Shown here: in pieces, positions 47,401 to 62,400 of the stretch
Layout of the letters: every line of letters begins with the position of its first letter
How positions within the stretch are numbered: the first letter of the stretch is position 1
Made by a program: the position numbers and the translations under genes
Assembly: GCF_001949145.1 (NCBI RefSeq)
Contig: NW_019091401.1
Coordinates: forward strand, 1,018,872-1,082,871
Source: Acanthaster planci
Taxonomy: Eukaryota; Echinodermata; Asteroidea; Valvatida; Acanthasteridae
DNA length: 64,000 nt
Direction of reading: 5' to 3'
Notes under the pieces: generated by a model
What the model was told of the DNA's origin: nothing
Database searches by the model: none
Seen by the model: the letters and a program-made list of their open reading frames with translations, nothing else

Positions 47401-50400
47401 TGCAGTGAGGTCATGCGATCTCACAGATTGACCAATCATGCCCAACACATACATGTACTGTGGAATATCCTCTACGTTCATGACATTTTTTCCCAGCATC
47501 ACTGTCATAAATGCAGTTTTTCTCACACGGTGGCCATGAGTTTTTAGTGATGGCCTTCGGTCTTCTTGTGTACTTGTGTATTTGACTTGAAGACAGGAGT
47601 ATTGGCCTGTAGTATCTATTGTCCTCTGTACACAATCTCATTGACATTTGTTGGACTTGAAAAAGAAAAAACAAACATGTTGAGTTCCAGGTCAGTTTTT
47701 TTGTAAGGAAAGAGGTGGGACTTTTCATATATTTTAAGATGGACCTAGTATTTCTTATGTACACGTATTTCCATTAATTACTCGTACATGTATAGTAGGG
47801 TAATTTTTTTTTTTAACCCAAAACGTTTTTGGCCAAAATACATGTATTTGTGCATGTAATGATAACACAGCACATTTGCACACCAGCACTGCACCAATAC
47901 ATAGGTACTGTACATTCAATGGTAGGGTAGTTAAAAGTGTTTGACTCTAAAAAGCAAGCGATCGTACAACAGTACATGTAGTTTTCTGTACAAACACTGT
48001 AAGTCACCTTTTTCTGCTTGATAAAATGTGATGTGATCTGCAAACCCCCTTCACATGGTAAGCTTTGCTGTGGGTGCATATAAACTTCAAGGTACTGTGG
48101 ACACTCTCTTGTTTTCTGATGTACCGGTACACGTACACTCATTTTTCTAGGTTGTCTACAACATAAATCTAGGTTGTCTACAACATAAATCTAGGTTGTC
48201 TACAACATGAATCTAGGTTGTCTACATCATGAATCTAGGTTGTCTACATCATGAATCTAGGTTGTCTACAACATGAATCTACAGTAAGTTGTCTACAACA
48301 TGAAGCTACAGTTAGTTGTCTACAACATGAATCTAGGTTGTCTACAATATGAATTTAGGTTGTCTACAATATGAATTTAGGTTGTCTACAAAATGAATCT
48401 AGGTTGTCTACAACGTAAATCTACAGAAGGTCGTCTACAACATGAATCTAGGTTGTCTACAACATGATTCAAGGTTGTCTACAACATGAATCTAGGTTGT
48501 CTACAACATAAATCTACAGTAGGTTGTCTGCAACATGATTCAAGGTTGTCTACAACATGATTCAAGGTTGTCTACAAAATGAATCTAGGTTGTCTACAAC
48601 ATAAATCTACAAAAGGTTGTCTACAACATGAATCTAGGTTGTCTACAGCATGATTCTAGGTTGTCTACAACATGATTCAAGGTTGTCTACAACATGATTC
48701 TAGGTTTTCTACAACACGATTCTAGGTTTTCTACAACATGATTCTGGGTTGTCTAGAAACTGAATCACAAATTACACAGCTTACCATGTGAAGGGTTTTT
48801 GCAGATCACATCACAAATATGTAATACAGGTTGATCAGAGTTGTGACTCGACTAACGCGAGTCAGTGACTTGACTTGAGTCTGACCTGAATCACTTTTTT
48901 AGCAACTGGTCTTGAGTCCTGACAGGTGAATAACTCAACTTGACTCAAGTCACTGTGAGTGCAAGCAAATGACTTGACTTGAGTCCCTTATCAGAAGACC
49001 CAGTTTGAGTGAAAGTTAATAAGACTTGAGTCCCAAAAAATGAAAGCAAACTTTCCTGCCAAAAAAAAAAAAAAACCAGTCATAATGACTTACTGGTACA
49101 TGTACAGTGTTTAAAATGTTTGTGTCGTGTTATCGAGAGAGCAGGATATGGTGTGGCCACATGTACAGCAGAAACCCAGAGGCTTATTATATTGTGTTCA
49201 CATATTGGCGACTCAAATTTGCTCGAGCTAAATACTTGACTTGACTCAACATACTTGACTCAAGTGACTTGAGTCAAATCACTACATTACTATGACTCAA
49301 CTGGAGTCACAACTCTGGTTGATATGTACTGTACACATACTTTCAAGTCTGGCAGAAATCAGAAACATCAGGTAGAACATGAATTACGGTCGTCTTGGAA
49401 CTTGTACATGCATTTGTAATAATGATTTCCATCAAACGCTTTCTGTAGTTTCTGTTGAAGCTGGCACATTTCATCTATTCAAGTAAAATACATTATTGGC
49501 CATTGTTGCCAAATGGACATAACCTTGAGCTGTCAGCAAGAAAGTGATTGTAGTGTACAGGTGGCACTACACAGAACAGAAGTTGCTGCAAAAAATGTGC
49601 ATATTCACCTCTAGCCAAAAGTTTGGCTGTTTTATATTTCCAATTTGGCAATATGAACCGAGTACATGTACCTGTAATGTTTGTGTGCTTCACAGAAACA
49701 TTGAGAAACTGTTTTACTGTCAAAGGGGATTCTGTTCATGAAGCACAGATATTGGTATAAAAGAGTACCAGCATGTCTTCCTCATTCATTAGTTCTGGAT
49801 AGAGCTCTGAGAATCCTTTGAAAATTGTATGATATATGTGTTTACTTTTACAAAAATGATGTGCACCTACCGGTCCATGTACATGTATGCTAAATGGAAC
49901 CAAAAGAAATGTCTGGCTATTAAGTCTATGATTTACTAGTACATGTATCTCGTTTTCGTCATAAAATTATAATGAATGTTTCTGAGTGCGGTACAATTAA
50001 TTTCATGAGTTGACAGATGGAGTGGAGCATTCTTTATTGTATGCAATGGCTCAGTAACTCCTGAAACAAATCCAATCCCTGCATCCCCTACGCTATGTGA
50101 GAAGCTGAATTATGTACACAGTGTAATGTGAATAACGTACTTTCATGAAGATTTGACTGCAGAGGGATAGATGAAACGTTGAGGATCAATCTGTTCACCA
50201 ACGGAATGAAATTTCATTTTTGTTTTGCTGTTACATGTGCGATGTGCGTGGGATGAATAATTCAATGAATACTGTCATGTGATCAACCATTTGCCAATCA
50301 GATGATAGGCACTGGGCACTGTAACCCGTTTAAGTTTGTTGTTTTGGGGGTTTGGGGCATTTTTACTGGATCTGAAAGAAATGAATTCATACAGCATGGT

Positions 50401-53400
50401 AACATGCAATTACAGCATTTAATTTTAGAGTGCCAATATTTTTGAAAGACTTACTGTGAACATGCATGAACTCATTTTTTTTTTACAATGTACGTATGAG
50501 AACAGTATGTGTAGTTGATCTGGTACAATGTATCACTAAAACACATCGTCAGCCAAAGAGTTTCACTTTTCTTTGCATTGACTTTCTGTGTAAAGTATTT
50601 AAAAAGAAATTGCAGACACAATCATTTGTATTTTCACATTTTATATAAATTTCATTTTTGTGTTATTACTGCAGCTCAAGATCCTCACTTTTATTTTCCA
50701 AAATGCCTGTTTTTTATTAAACATGTTTGGCTGCAGTGGAGACGCTTGTTCAAACACAATGCACGCATTTTACAATTTTACGATATCAAACTAGGCATTT
50801 GTACGTAGTGGGAGGTGCGGGGTTGTCGTTTGCTCCAAAGTCCAGCACACAGGAATTGGCGCTTGACACAGCCGAGCCATCCACTCACTTTATCTCTTGA
50901 ACTTCCTTTGATCGAAGCTGGTTGTCAAATTGTCTGATACAACAAATGCTGAATATGGTACTGGATACACACGTACCAGTACTCTGAAGATTAACCAGTA
51001 GGCAAACAGTTTGCAATATGGAGTTGGTTGGTATTTGATCTGCCATTGTGGGTTGCTATGGAAACTGACTCAACACGCAGTACAAACATACTTTGTGAAT
51101 CTCTGCCTCTTCATAACTGAGCATATGCAGGGTAACACAAGAGTCTGTTGTTATGAGAAAGGTTCCGGAGACACCTGGTAGTGATTCCTGCTCAGTACTG
51201 AGTGATGTCTCAAATGGCAAAGGTGTACACCTAACTTTGCACAACAATGCCTTAGTGTGAAAAGAACACTTCAGGCCCTGGGCAGATCTTGAATTATAAG
51301 GGTACATGGCATTATTAGGATGTAAATGGGTTTGAAAAATTGAGAAATGTGCATCCTTCATCTCTCACTCACCTCCAGAAATAACATTTACTTTGCAGTC
51401 TCCAATAATGCACTGTTGCTAGGGAAATGTAACTATTATGTACTGTTCTTTGCTGGTATTAACAAAATTCAGCCAGGCAAATTTGATGTTGGACATTGCT
51501 GAATCGAGTATATGTGTAGATGTATTAAGGGTTACAGGCAGAAATTCCAGACTAAATTCACGTGTCAGGTATTGTTGCTAGTCACTGTAAATCTAGTACA
51601 ATGCTCATTTGGTGGAGATATTACAAAATAAATCTTAATTTGTGTTTCTTTCTCTTTTCCTCATGTGGATCTTGTTACCATGTTGAATTAAATGTAAATC
51701 ACATTGTTATTTTGACTAAATTCGTACCCATAATATGAGCTACATGTATACATTGGAGGAATATGGTTGAGTGACATTGCCAGTAGGCAGTACCCTGTAG
51801 CCTACATTTGTGTGCAAGTGCCAATAAATGTACATGTACATGTACATTTGTGTAGTGTGCAAGGTGCTGCACTCCTGCTGTAGATTTCATTCTGCCATTT
51901 TGGCACCATTGCGTGCATTCTTCTGTGTCAAAAGGCTATGATAAATGTATGGACATACATGTAAAAGGTTTGGCTCGTTGCTGGAGGTTACCAAGCAAAC
52001 ATGATGGGCAGATGGTGTGAACAATGGAACAGCCTCATTCACCTGAACCTTGATGTCAGCATGCACACACACTCCACAGATACTTATTCTGCATTGAGTC
52101 ATGAACTTGTGTCTAGTAAAAATAGTGTGGTTTTGACTCTATAGGGTTGGACTGAATGGGTTTTGAATTTCAAACCACCTGTTCCTAGTACACTTCAGGC
52201 TCATTCATGCATACAGCATAATGCTGTGTAATATCTGGTTGCTTTTCCTGTTTGTGTGTTTGTCAATTTTCAGTGGTTTGCTATAAATTTACTTTCTAAA
52301 AATGCGCCCATCAGGATTTCTCATAAACAGCTTTGACTTGAGTTCACCGTATACATGTATTTGTACATGTAAAAGTACATGTACATGTACTGCTGTATTT
52401 GTTTTATTTTTGGCCACCTTACAGAGTTTTTACCCATTTATTCTGATTCAGTGCTTGTAAATGTACTTGTCGGCCTTTTTATGTGCTTCACCCATCTGAT
52501 GTGGTATTTTGAGATAAAATTATTCTCACATGAAACTGGCATAGTTCTTAGTGTGATTATATGCTTGTTGCGCATGGATTTTTGTAAAGAAGATCATTGT
52601 AAACTGATTAAGCCCCTCAGTTTGATATATCACTCAGTTTGGTATCCTGACATAATGAATGTGTCCATGATCCAAACCACTGATGTTCCTATTGATTTCC
52701 ATACTGGAAGATTTCTTTCACAGCCTGTACATGCACAGTGTACCTGTAAGTCACGAAATAGAAGCAGCCCTGGTAACCAAACTGTGACTCATGTGCATCA
52801 CATTTTGTGCTTTTACAGGCCTGAATGGTATGGTCAGTTGAAAAACTGAATTTTCTGGTAATGCTTAGGTATATGTACATGTACATGAACTGGTACAATG
52901 GATGCTTTACCAACACTTGTACATGTACATTATACTGGTACATGTACTGTTACACACATGTAAGTCTGTAAAGGTACATGTACTTATGTATGTACACGTG
53001 TTTGTAGTTGTACATCGTAGGCCTACACTCCATGTTGAATCAAAGTTCCCAGTGTTCCTCCACGTACATGTACATGTAGGTGTGTCTAATTATTTAAAAA
53101 TGTAAAGGGATTATCAAACATGTTTTGGATCAACTCTGTGTAGATTAAAAGAAGCACAAACCAAAAACTGTGAGGGTAGAAATTATTTGGTTGTGTTGAG
53201 GAGCAGAGATGAATATGATTCAGCCACATTAAAAATTGCTCGTTAACAAGATTTTTTGTCCTTAAGGGAAACACATAACCCAAATTTAAACCTCACAGTC
53301 TTGAATCCTCCAATTTCAGTATCACATTTCATGAACAGCAGGGGGTAGCATTAACAAAAGTGAAGGAATCCTGTTACAAGTTGTGTACATTTATGAACTT

Positions 53401-56400
53401 TCCCCTTTTTACCTCTGTGGTCCCAGAAACCAGTATGGCAGACGGAAGGTCAAAGCGGTGTCGGGATGGAAATCTTTCAAGTACAACACAGCACTGGTAA
53501 GGAACACTGTGGAACAACAGGGAAGATTGCCAAGTTGGACACTTGGCTAGATCCAAGGAGGAAATCTTTCTTCCTTGCCCAAATCAACTGGAGTGTTGCC
53601 CTTGCCCCAAGGCCAAGCTAAACACAGAATTTATCTTTCTCTTTACACTGAAAAAGATGATTTTTACCCCAGTAATTTAGTTTCCAGTTTGAATGAAGAC
53701 TTCAGAACAAACTGAATGTGTGTGTGTGTGTGTTGTAGCATCACTCATTTTAGCGTCCTGACGAAACTTGAAAATGTGTGGATGAAACAGTGTCAATGTC
53801 CTGTTGACTTCCATAGTGCATGATTCTTTCAACGGCCTGTAGCTCAAAAGTGGCCGCGGTTTACTAATCACTTTCACAGAGGTGGTCACAATTATGGTAG
53901 GTTGGTGGGTAAACATGTTTGTGCTTCACATTTAGCCAAAATGTTACTTCCTTAGGGTGGGATTATAGTCAATGAATTCCTTTGGCATTCATGTTTAGCC
54001 AGTAACTGTAGTAATCCTCTGATCCGATTTGTCCACTCCTTAGAAATGGAAACGCTTCAAAGAGAAGATGTACGATTTGGTGTTGACATTTGAAGTATGG
54101 CGAGCCTCTTTGAAAGAGGTCGAAGGTGAGGACTTTCGTGCACACATGGTCCCAAACATTGAATAACAGAATATAAACATGCAGTGTGTCAGTATAAGAC
54201 ACAAAGATGTCTTAAATTACCTTGTATGTACTGTTCACATGAAATGCATTATATGGACCACTCACAGGTTGTATGTTCATTAGTTTAATTGTGGGGACCG
54301 GAAAAACACAGATGCATGCCCACATCGGTCAATATTAGATTGGTATCTATATACTGTGTAACAATTAAAAATGCTCCCCTAATGCTGGCTAATTCATCTT
54401 GAGATCTGCATCTTTTCATCAGAATTCACCGTATACTCTGTGTTGTTATGTGGTTCATAATGTTTTGTTATCTTCGGAGAGGCTTTTTCATGCACGCCAA
54501 TTGCCCTGTTCAGTGTACAAAATGCCCTGGACCACATCACTGCAGGTGAGTTGTTCACTATTCAGAGGGAACGTCTTCCTTTGGAATGAGACATGTGCCA
54601 GCAACTACCAGTATTTGATCTCTCTCTCACAGGCAAGTTTGGCACGGCAGTCGTCTCCTACTTTGTCTTCCTCAAGTGGATGCTGTTTCTCAACATCTAC
54701 ATCTTCATCCTCATGTTTGGCTTTGTGGTCATTCCGCAGTTCATCCTTGGCGGGGGATACTTAGAGTGTAAGTGGGTCTCCTCATCATTTTCTGTGTTAC
54801 CAAAGTGATCATTCAATCACGTAATCACTTCAGCATTTGTAAGAAGGGCTGAGAAAAGATGCATAACAAGGGTGATCCAAAATACAGATGAAAGCCCAGC
54901 ATTGTGGAAAAAGTTCAGTGTCATGTGACTCTGTTACATAGCAGTTGTGCATGGCTGTAAAACCTTGACCACGTTTTAAACAACCCAAACCCATCTATTC
55001 CATGTCTTGTCACCACTCGGGATGCAGCGATCAATGAAAAAATGTCTTCTGCTGACTAACTTCAGTCGATCTTACTTCTTGGATGTCAGCAGTCTTCAGA
55101 GCGCTGTAGCTCATAAAGCATTGTGCAGTTCTAACAGTGTTGGCCCAGGTGCTGGAAATCAGGGATAAATCTTTGGGGTGCACAATACCGTATATCTGAA
55201 TGGCTCCTATTCATCAGCCTGGAGCAGTCACATTGCCAGTCTCTGGGGGATGGTACATGTATATTTCACATGTAAAATGCAGCACACAATGCACATATAC
55301 CAAGGAAAAGGTGAACAAATCTATGTTGGTTTCTGCCGAATGTGTAAACTTTCTGATGTCATCAAGTACTGATATGCCTCTAAGGGTGTTTAAAGTAATA
55401 TAGTTTGACATAAAGTGTTTTGGGGTTTGATGTTAACACTGGAGAGTAGATGATGTTAAAACAAGATCCACGTTGTGTTTAAAATCCGGGTTTCATGTGG
55501 GAAAATGTGTCCTAGTTGGGACTTGGCATCATAACTCACGATTGAAAATTGGTTGTACACTTCAACAGCCACTACGTGTGAAAGTGAGTACAGCAGCAGT
55601 GTGGACCAAGCATGTAACACTGGAGATACCGGCCAATGTATTATCGACTTCATCGGTGGAACAGTGAGTACATTTACCTTTTTCAAATTGCACTGTGTTA
55701 AATGTGGTGAGAACAGCTATTTGTTGAATCAAACAAAATCAAGCTGTCTCTCCAGTAAGCATACCAAGAACTTTACGTGGCATAAATATATCCTTTCTTA
55801 CTTGTTTTTAAACCAAATTTAAGATTTCAACATCTTTCCCGTATGTTATCCGAGCAGGGACCTGTTTTCTTCCATTGTTCAATGTCTGTGATTGTATGTA
55901 GAAATAAACTCATATACACACAGCCACAACGCGCACCATTTGTCATTGTTTGGTTTTGGATGAGAGTCAGTCTTATTTGTGTCCTAGGCAGTGACTCTGC
56001 AAACTTAACTGTGAAATTTCTGTTTTCACGAATGCTGCAAAGTCAGCGTGCACCAGGGTATTTTTCCAGCCTAGGCCTATTGAGCCCAAAGACACCCACA
56101 ATCATAAATGCACAATCTTTGTTTAATGTTATCCCAGTTTCACAAGCTGAACTTGTGGAATTCAAAAGAATAGCTCCACAATTCTACGAATTTTGTAAAT
56201 CCTGTTCATAAGTGCCCTATAGTTCGCATTTGTGTGCACTTCAACATTTGGAATCTACACACCCAAGTAGAGTGACAGTAGTACATAGGTCTTGTTGAAG
56301 TGTGGCCTAATCAGCAACATGCTCATGATTCATACTAGTCTTTGAAGAATAATAGTTGCCTGACAGATGTTTAAATAGGGCCAACAAACAAGAAGTTGCG

Positions 56401-59400
56401 TTTGCTGTAACCAGTGCTCTAAAAAAAGATGGGTAGGGAGGACAAAATTGTCTACTTTTAAGCATGCTGTAGACTCTCCCATTGTTTCTGTACATTGCTT
56501 GCAGGTATTTGTTTAGATGTGTGTGTTTAAAGATGCTTTCAAGCAACTTTGTCTAGTTTTTTAACCTTAAAAAAATCAAGTATGTCAACTGCCTTTTCTA
56601 CATGACCATGCACTGTACCTACATGTACCTGTACTTTGCCAGAATGTTATTCGGGTACATGTACAGGTAAGCAGATAGCAACACAGCATTTGGTTTGGTT
56701 GGTTGAATGCTACATGGAGCATTAGATCACAGGAAGTGGCCAATGTGTTACCTTTACAAGCAAATTAAGCATCCTAAAGTACACAGGGAAGAAGACATCA
56801 ATGCGGCCTCTGTACAATGGTAAAAAGCCATGTCCGTTTGGCCTGACATTGAAACTGAAAGGATCTGACATCTGTAGTAGTTTTTGTGTCAACAGCACAA
56901 ATAAGTTACAATGGACTCTTAACGATTGCTGTGTTTGAGACCAGATTTACAATTCAGCGTATTATTTTGATGGATCGCAATCGCAGTTTAACCCTAGGGG
57001 CACACAAAATCCGTTCTTACATTTTGTAACTCAACCGTCACATCTTTGTGCCTCTGAGTTATTTATTTATTCATGTCGGACTGTTGGTAGTTAAAGTCAT
57101 GTCACACCTACATTTTGCAAGCTATAAAATTTCAGACATAAGGCTCACTTGGAGTGAGAGTTAGAGTTAGAGAGAGTGTCAGAGTTAGGATGGAGGGTGC
57201 TTAAAAACCAAAAGTCTTTCATTCGCTGTGCTCATTTGGGGATAAAAGCTCTTGAAGTAAAGCTGTGATATGAAGCGGAGGAGGCAGAATTGCCCCCTTC
57301 TTTCCTGAGAAGGTTCATTTTAAGTTTAATTTTAAACTAGCCAAGTTTTCATTAAACCATTTCTTTGTTCTGGGACTGCTGTCCTCGGTTCCTCCTTGAA
57401 AGTAAATCCTTGACAAGCCTTGAAGGCATCCATTATAACTTTGAAACTGTGAAATTTCAGTTCGGTCCAAGAAAGAGTTTACATATGCCTGTATGTGCTG
57501 GCATGTGCTTTGAGCTGAGTCAGTTTGAAAAGTTAACCCCTACAAAATACACACTTTTAGAGAATGTTATGTCCCATTGGATTTCCATAGAAAGGTGTGC
57601 CAAAGTGACCAGACACTGACCTCAGTGGAAAAGTCACTAAAATATCATTATAAACAGTGTCATAACATTTAGAGAAAAACTTAGAGGGTTCTTCTGGAGT
57701 AAACATGTGCATATATTGCACCGCTAACATGTAATTCTACAGAGAAAGTGAGTTTCAAAACTGTGTCACCAGGTGGGCTAGTTGTCAATATTTCTGTCTC
57801 GTGTTGGTGTTTCCTTCCGTCACTTCCAATTTTCACCATGTTGGCACATATATATTCGGCTGTTCTCATTAATTGACTGTTGTTAATGTATATATTGACT
57901 GCAGGGTTGGATGGAGAAGACAGAGTTGTTCTACGGTGACTACCCACCATCATTTAGTAACAGCAACAGCTCGGATCTCACCATTTTCCTGGATAACGTG
58001 TACATTCTCCCTCTAGCCTATCTGCTGACGACAATTGCTTACTTCCTGCTATCACTTCTGCTGATGGTGCAGTAGTAAGTAACATAACACAAACACAGTC
58101 CAGGCTGACGACCAGCTGCTGACCTAGTCCTCAGCTATGCATATGCAGGCCCACATACATGTATGGGGACGATAATAGAGACCAGTCCTCATTTCATTCA
58201 TTTTATTATTCATTTATTATATCTCAGGTAATATAATAAACAACAATATAAAGAAACACAAATTAAGAACCAAACATGGACATATAGTACAGTGTTAACA
58301 CCCCTGAGGGATTGCCAAAAAGCTAACCAAATCACTGTCTAATGGCTGTCCTAAAATGTTACCAGATACATAAAGAACGGAACACAGACAGTGACATAAA
58401 ATTAACCTAGAATCAATTTTTAAAACAGAGGAAAAAGATTAAACAGGCATATAAACACTAAGTCTAGGACTAGTTACATTGAAGGACATGCATTTGAGGA
58501 CTACAATCTTGAAAAGCTGTCCTTGCTGATGCAACCCTGTCCTCGCATGTGAAAGAATCGACAACACCTCCACACACATCTGAAACTTATTATGTGGTCA
58601 CTGTCACACTCTGGAAATTCAACGTCTGCTGTTGTTTCTGGTGAACTTTCAAACTGTATGTAAAACAAATCAACTGGACTGTTGTGCCACTTTCAAAGCC
58701 AAAGAAATAAAACATCCAAATACGTCATCCTATTGCAACTGCTGTACGACCAAGAATATTAGATTTCTGAAATCTGTCCCAGTGCATGTGACATACTTAC
58801 TGTGTTTTGATTGGTCGCTTCTGCAGCACCGCTCGTGGCTTCAAGGAGAGCCTGGGTAACAAGGAGGATTATCATTTCAAGTATTGCAACAAGGTCTTTG
58901 CAGCGTGGGACTTCTCGCTGACAGACGAGAAAAATGCCTACCTAAAGCATCGCAGCATCCACTACATATTCCAGGTTCGTATACTTGCACTTGCAAGGCG
59001 GCAGCACTCGCTGAACTCTCTGTTGCTGGAAACTTTCTGTCAAAAATGTCCAAATGAAGTCGGGCATACTTTTCTCAATGCACTTGAACTTGAACTTGCA
59101 CTTGCAAGGCGGCAGCACTCGCTGAACTCTCTGTTGCTGGAAACTTTCTGTCAAAAATGTCCAAATGAAGTCGGGCATACTTTTCTCAATGCACACCAAA
59201 AGCTAATTGAGAGTGGGCTATTAGCTCCCTGCGGGAACAAGAGATGGCATTATTTAACATACGTGTAGCAACGATGTCATTTGGGAGGAAAGACGTGTGC
59301 ACATGGAAGCACAGATGCCTGTGCAGTTGGCACAGGCTGCTGCCGAGCATGCTCGACCAGTCTTTGTCAAAATGTACGTGGGACATGCACACTAGTCCAG

Positions 59401-62400
59401 TTGAAAGGTTCCCACCAGCCTGTCGTTTCTTAGCAGGAGAGGGTACTTCTAGCTACTGTACAGTGGATATCCCTATATATATGTATACATTTGTACATTT
59501 GTTCACAGGAGCCAAGCCACATTTTAGCCATGCAATCAATATGTAATTTTGATCTGTCATGTCAGATACATGTATTGACTCGATTTCAGCAAGGATGCCA
59601 TCCTTTTCTTGTCAGGAATATTTAGTTCCGATCATATCCACATTTTCCATTCCAGACTGATCTTGAGGAAGCAAGGCAGAAGCTTGTACGAGCTAACAGG
59701 ACCACATTGACGAAATGCAAACTATACATACTACGTCTCCTCCTCAATCTCATAGTCATAGCCATACTGGGTGGCGCAGGCTATCTTATCTACTATACCA
59801 CCAGCCTGTCCGTTCTGGTAAGTGTTACCGTCCTTGCTCGGTCAAACAACTGGGCCGAGAATCTCAACATTCAAAGGAGTAGATGTTAGGGGAAGGGTCT
59901 CGGGCACTGTAATATCTCTGGGCTGCAAGAGTCACTTGTCAAGTTCAGGAAAAAACACTTGAACAAANNNNNNNNNNNNNNNNNNNNNNNNNNNNNNNNN
60001 NNNNNNNNNNNNNNNNNNNNNNNNNNNNNNNNNNNNNNNNNNNNNNNNNNNNNNNNNNNNNNNNNNNNNNNNNNNNNNNNNNNNNNNNNNNNNNNNNNNN
60101 NNNNNNNNNNNNNNNNNNNNNNNNNNNNNNNNNNNNNNNNNNNNNNNNNNNNNNNNNNNNNNNNNNNNNNNNNNNNNNNNNNNNNNNNNNNNNNNNNNNN
60201 NNNNNNNNNNNNNNNNNNNNNNNNNNNNNNNNNNNNNNNNNNNNNNNNNNNNNNNNNNNNNNNNNNNNNNNNNNNNNNNNNNNNNNNNNNNNNNNNNNNN
60301 NNNNNNNNNNNNNNNNNNNNNNNNNNNNNNNNNNNNNNNNNNNNNNNNNNNNNNNNNNNNNNNNNNNNNNNNNNNNNNNNNNNNNNNNNNNNNNNNNNNN
60401 NNNNNNNNNNNNNNNNNNNNNNNNNNNNNNNNNNNNNNNNNNNNNNNNNNNNNNNNNNNNNNNNNNNNNNNNNNNNNNNNNNNNNNNNNNNNNNNNNNNN
60501 NNNNNNNNNNNNNNNNNNNNNNNNNNNNNNNNNNNNNNNNNNNNNNNNNNNNNNNNNNNNNNNNNNNNNNNNNNNNNNNNNNNNNNNNNNNNNNNNNNNN
60601 NNNNNNNNNNNNNNNNNNNNNNNNNNNNNNNNNNNNNNNNNNNNNNNNNNNNNNNNNNNNNNNNNNNNNNNNNNNNNNNNNNNNNNNNNNNNNNNNNNNN
60701 NNNNNNNNNNNNNNNNNNNNNNNTAGTGCAGTGTTTCAAAAAGGCAGTGCCATTTGGGACTTAGGCAAGAACATGTTATATTTATATGAGTCAGTTTGGC
60801 TGCGCTGTTGGGCCAAGTTCATGTACGTATTACTGTTCCTGAATGACCTCTGACTCACTTTATTTTGGGTATGTGCAGTTTAAATACCAAACTAGTTAAC
60901 TGAGTTTAGTCAAATGCCAGGGCTCATGTATGTGTAAAGTGTTAAGTGTCGTGCATGCAGTTTTTTTCTCTTGACGTCTGAAAGCTGTTTTGTGCCTGTT
61001 GCAAAAGCAAGGCTAATGTGAACTGATGTATGGGATAGTCGAATGCAAATTCAAATGACCAATATTTCCCTTGAAGTGATAAAGTCCGTTCACTTCTGCT
61101 CTCCAGCTGAGTATCTGTTTCAAATTACTTTTGAATAATTTTGTCTGTGACAGTTGATATCACTGTCTTCGTTTTCTGATTCAGGTTATTTCTATGTGTG
61201 TGTTTTTTTCTAGCACTCCAACATGCCCATCACAGACAATGCCTTTGGAAGCCTCCTGATTGGCTACCTTCCGTCCATCACCATCACCATACTCAATGGC
61301 CTGGTGCCCATGATCTTCAATATTGTGGTGCGGTTCGAGGACTACAGTCCTCAGTTTGAGATCAGCATGACCCTGGTCAGGTACGCTGTATTTACAATGT
61401 GGTTGTGTATTTCCATCAGAGAAAATGCTGAGTCTTATGTAATTATTCAGTTGAATTGATTGACATGTGGCAGGGAGCCATGACAGCTTCAGTGTTCTTG
61501 TTTGAACAAAATAGTAGTGAAAAGAGAAACGTTTGACAGTAATGTGAATACGTCTTTGCTGTTATGTTCTGTTATGTAACTGTAATATACATGTACCTTG
61601 AGCTTGTTTACAGTTCACATGCTAAAGAAATAACACATGAGCAAACAGTGCAACTCACTGAACTCAAGTGAGACAGCAAATACCGCCATCTGTTGCCCCT
61701 GCATGGAGTTCATGGAAACAACAAAGGAAAGGATAATCTCATGACTCTACCCTTTGAAGGATTTTCACATGCAGAGCTAGAAACACCTGCACAATCCCAG
61801 CTTCTGGCTTTATTCTGTGTTGACTCTCTGCTCATCCCGAATTTCTCCTTGTTTGCCATTTCTCCCCCCCCCTCCACAGGACCGTGTTCCTGCGTCTGGC
61901 ATCCTTGGCCGTCCTGTTCTTCTCTCTATTTCCGCAGATCATCTGCGACGAAACGGCTCAGGATACCTGCGGCGTCTGCAGCCAAGGCAACCTGAAGGTA
62001 GGTAAACCAAGTCAGTTCATAAGACAAGCTGTACCCGATTATCATTGAGTAACCTGTACTGACTTGGCTGGGCACCACATAAGCATGAGACAATAATCTG
62101 CCCTATTTTGAAAAGAACGCTTATACAAATATAATATGGAACGAGGATGGATAGTGGTATCCAAGTATTCTAAGTATTATGAATTGACAGAATAGTTTTG
62201 GAGGTTGAAGGAACTTCTTTTGTCAGCTCCCAATACCAAGGGAAGCTAAAATTTCCATTCAAACTAAACCATGGTATATTTGTTTTAGCATACTTTATAT
62301 GTACATTTAGTTGCCATAATGTGTTGCCATAGAGTTGTACACATTTAATTGCCATAACAAATTCAGCCATCGTTTGAAGTGCTGATCAAAATATGCTGCG

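Noticed and set aside
48147-48765. Regular repeat array reminiscent of CRISPR
   Set aside because: Units are contiguous 22-mers with no unique spacers, no cas genes are nearby, and the genome is animal.
52379-52849. 156-codon hydrophobic frame in TMC gene B intron 2
   Set aside because: It begins in an ACATGTAC repeat, shows no TMC motif, and gene B phases are complete without it.
59968-60723. A missing TMC gene B exon hidden in the gap
   Set aside because: Exon 9 (phase 0 end) and exon 10 (phase 0 start) join directly and match consecutive exons of gene A, so none is required, although an alternative exon cannot be excluded.
59945-60739. Long open frames on both strands across the N run
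   Set aside because: They consist of unresolved bases and carry no information.
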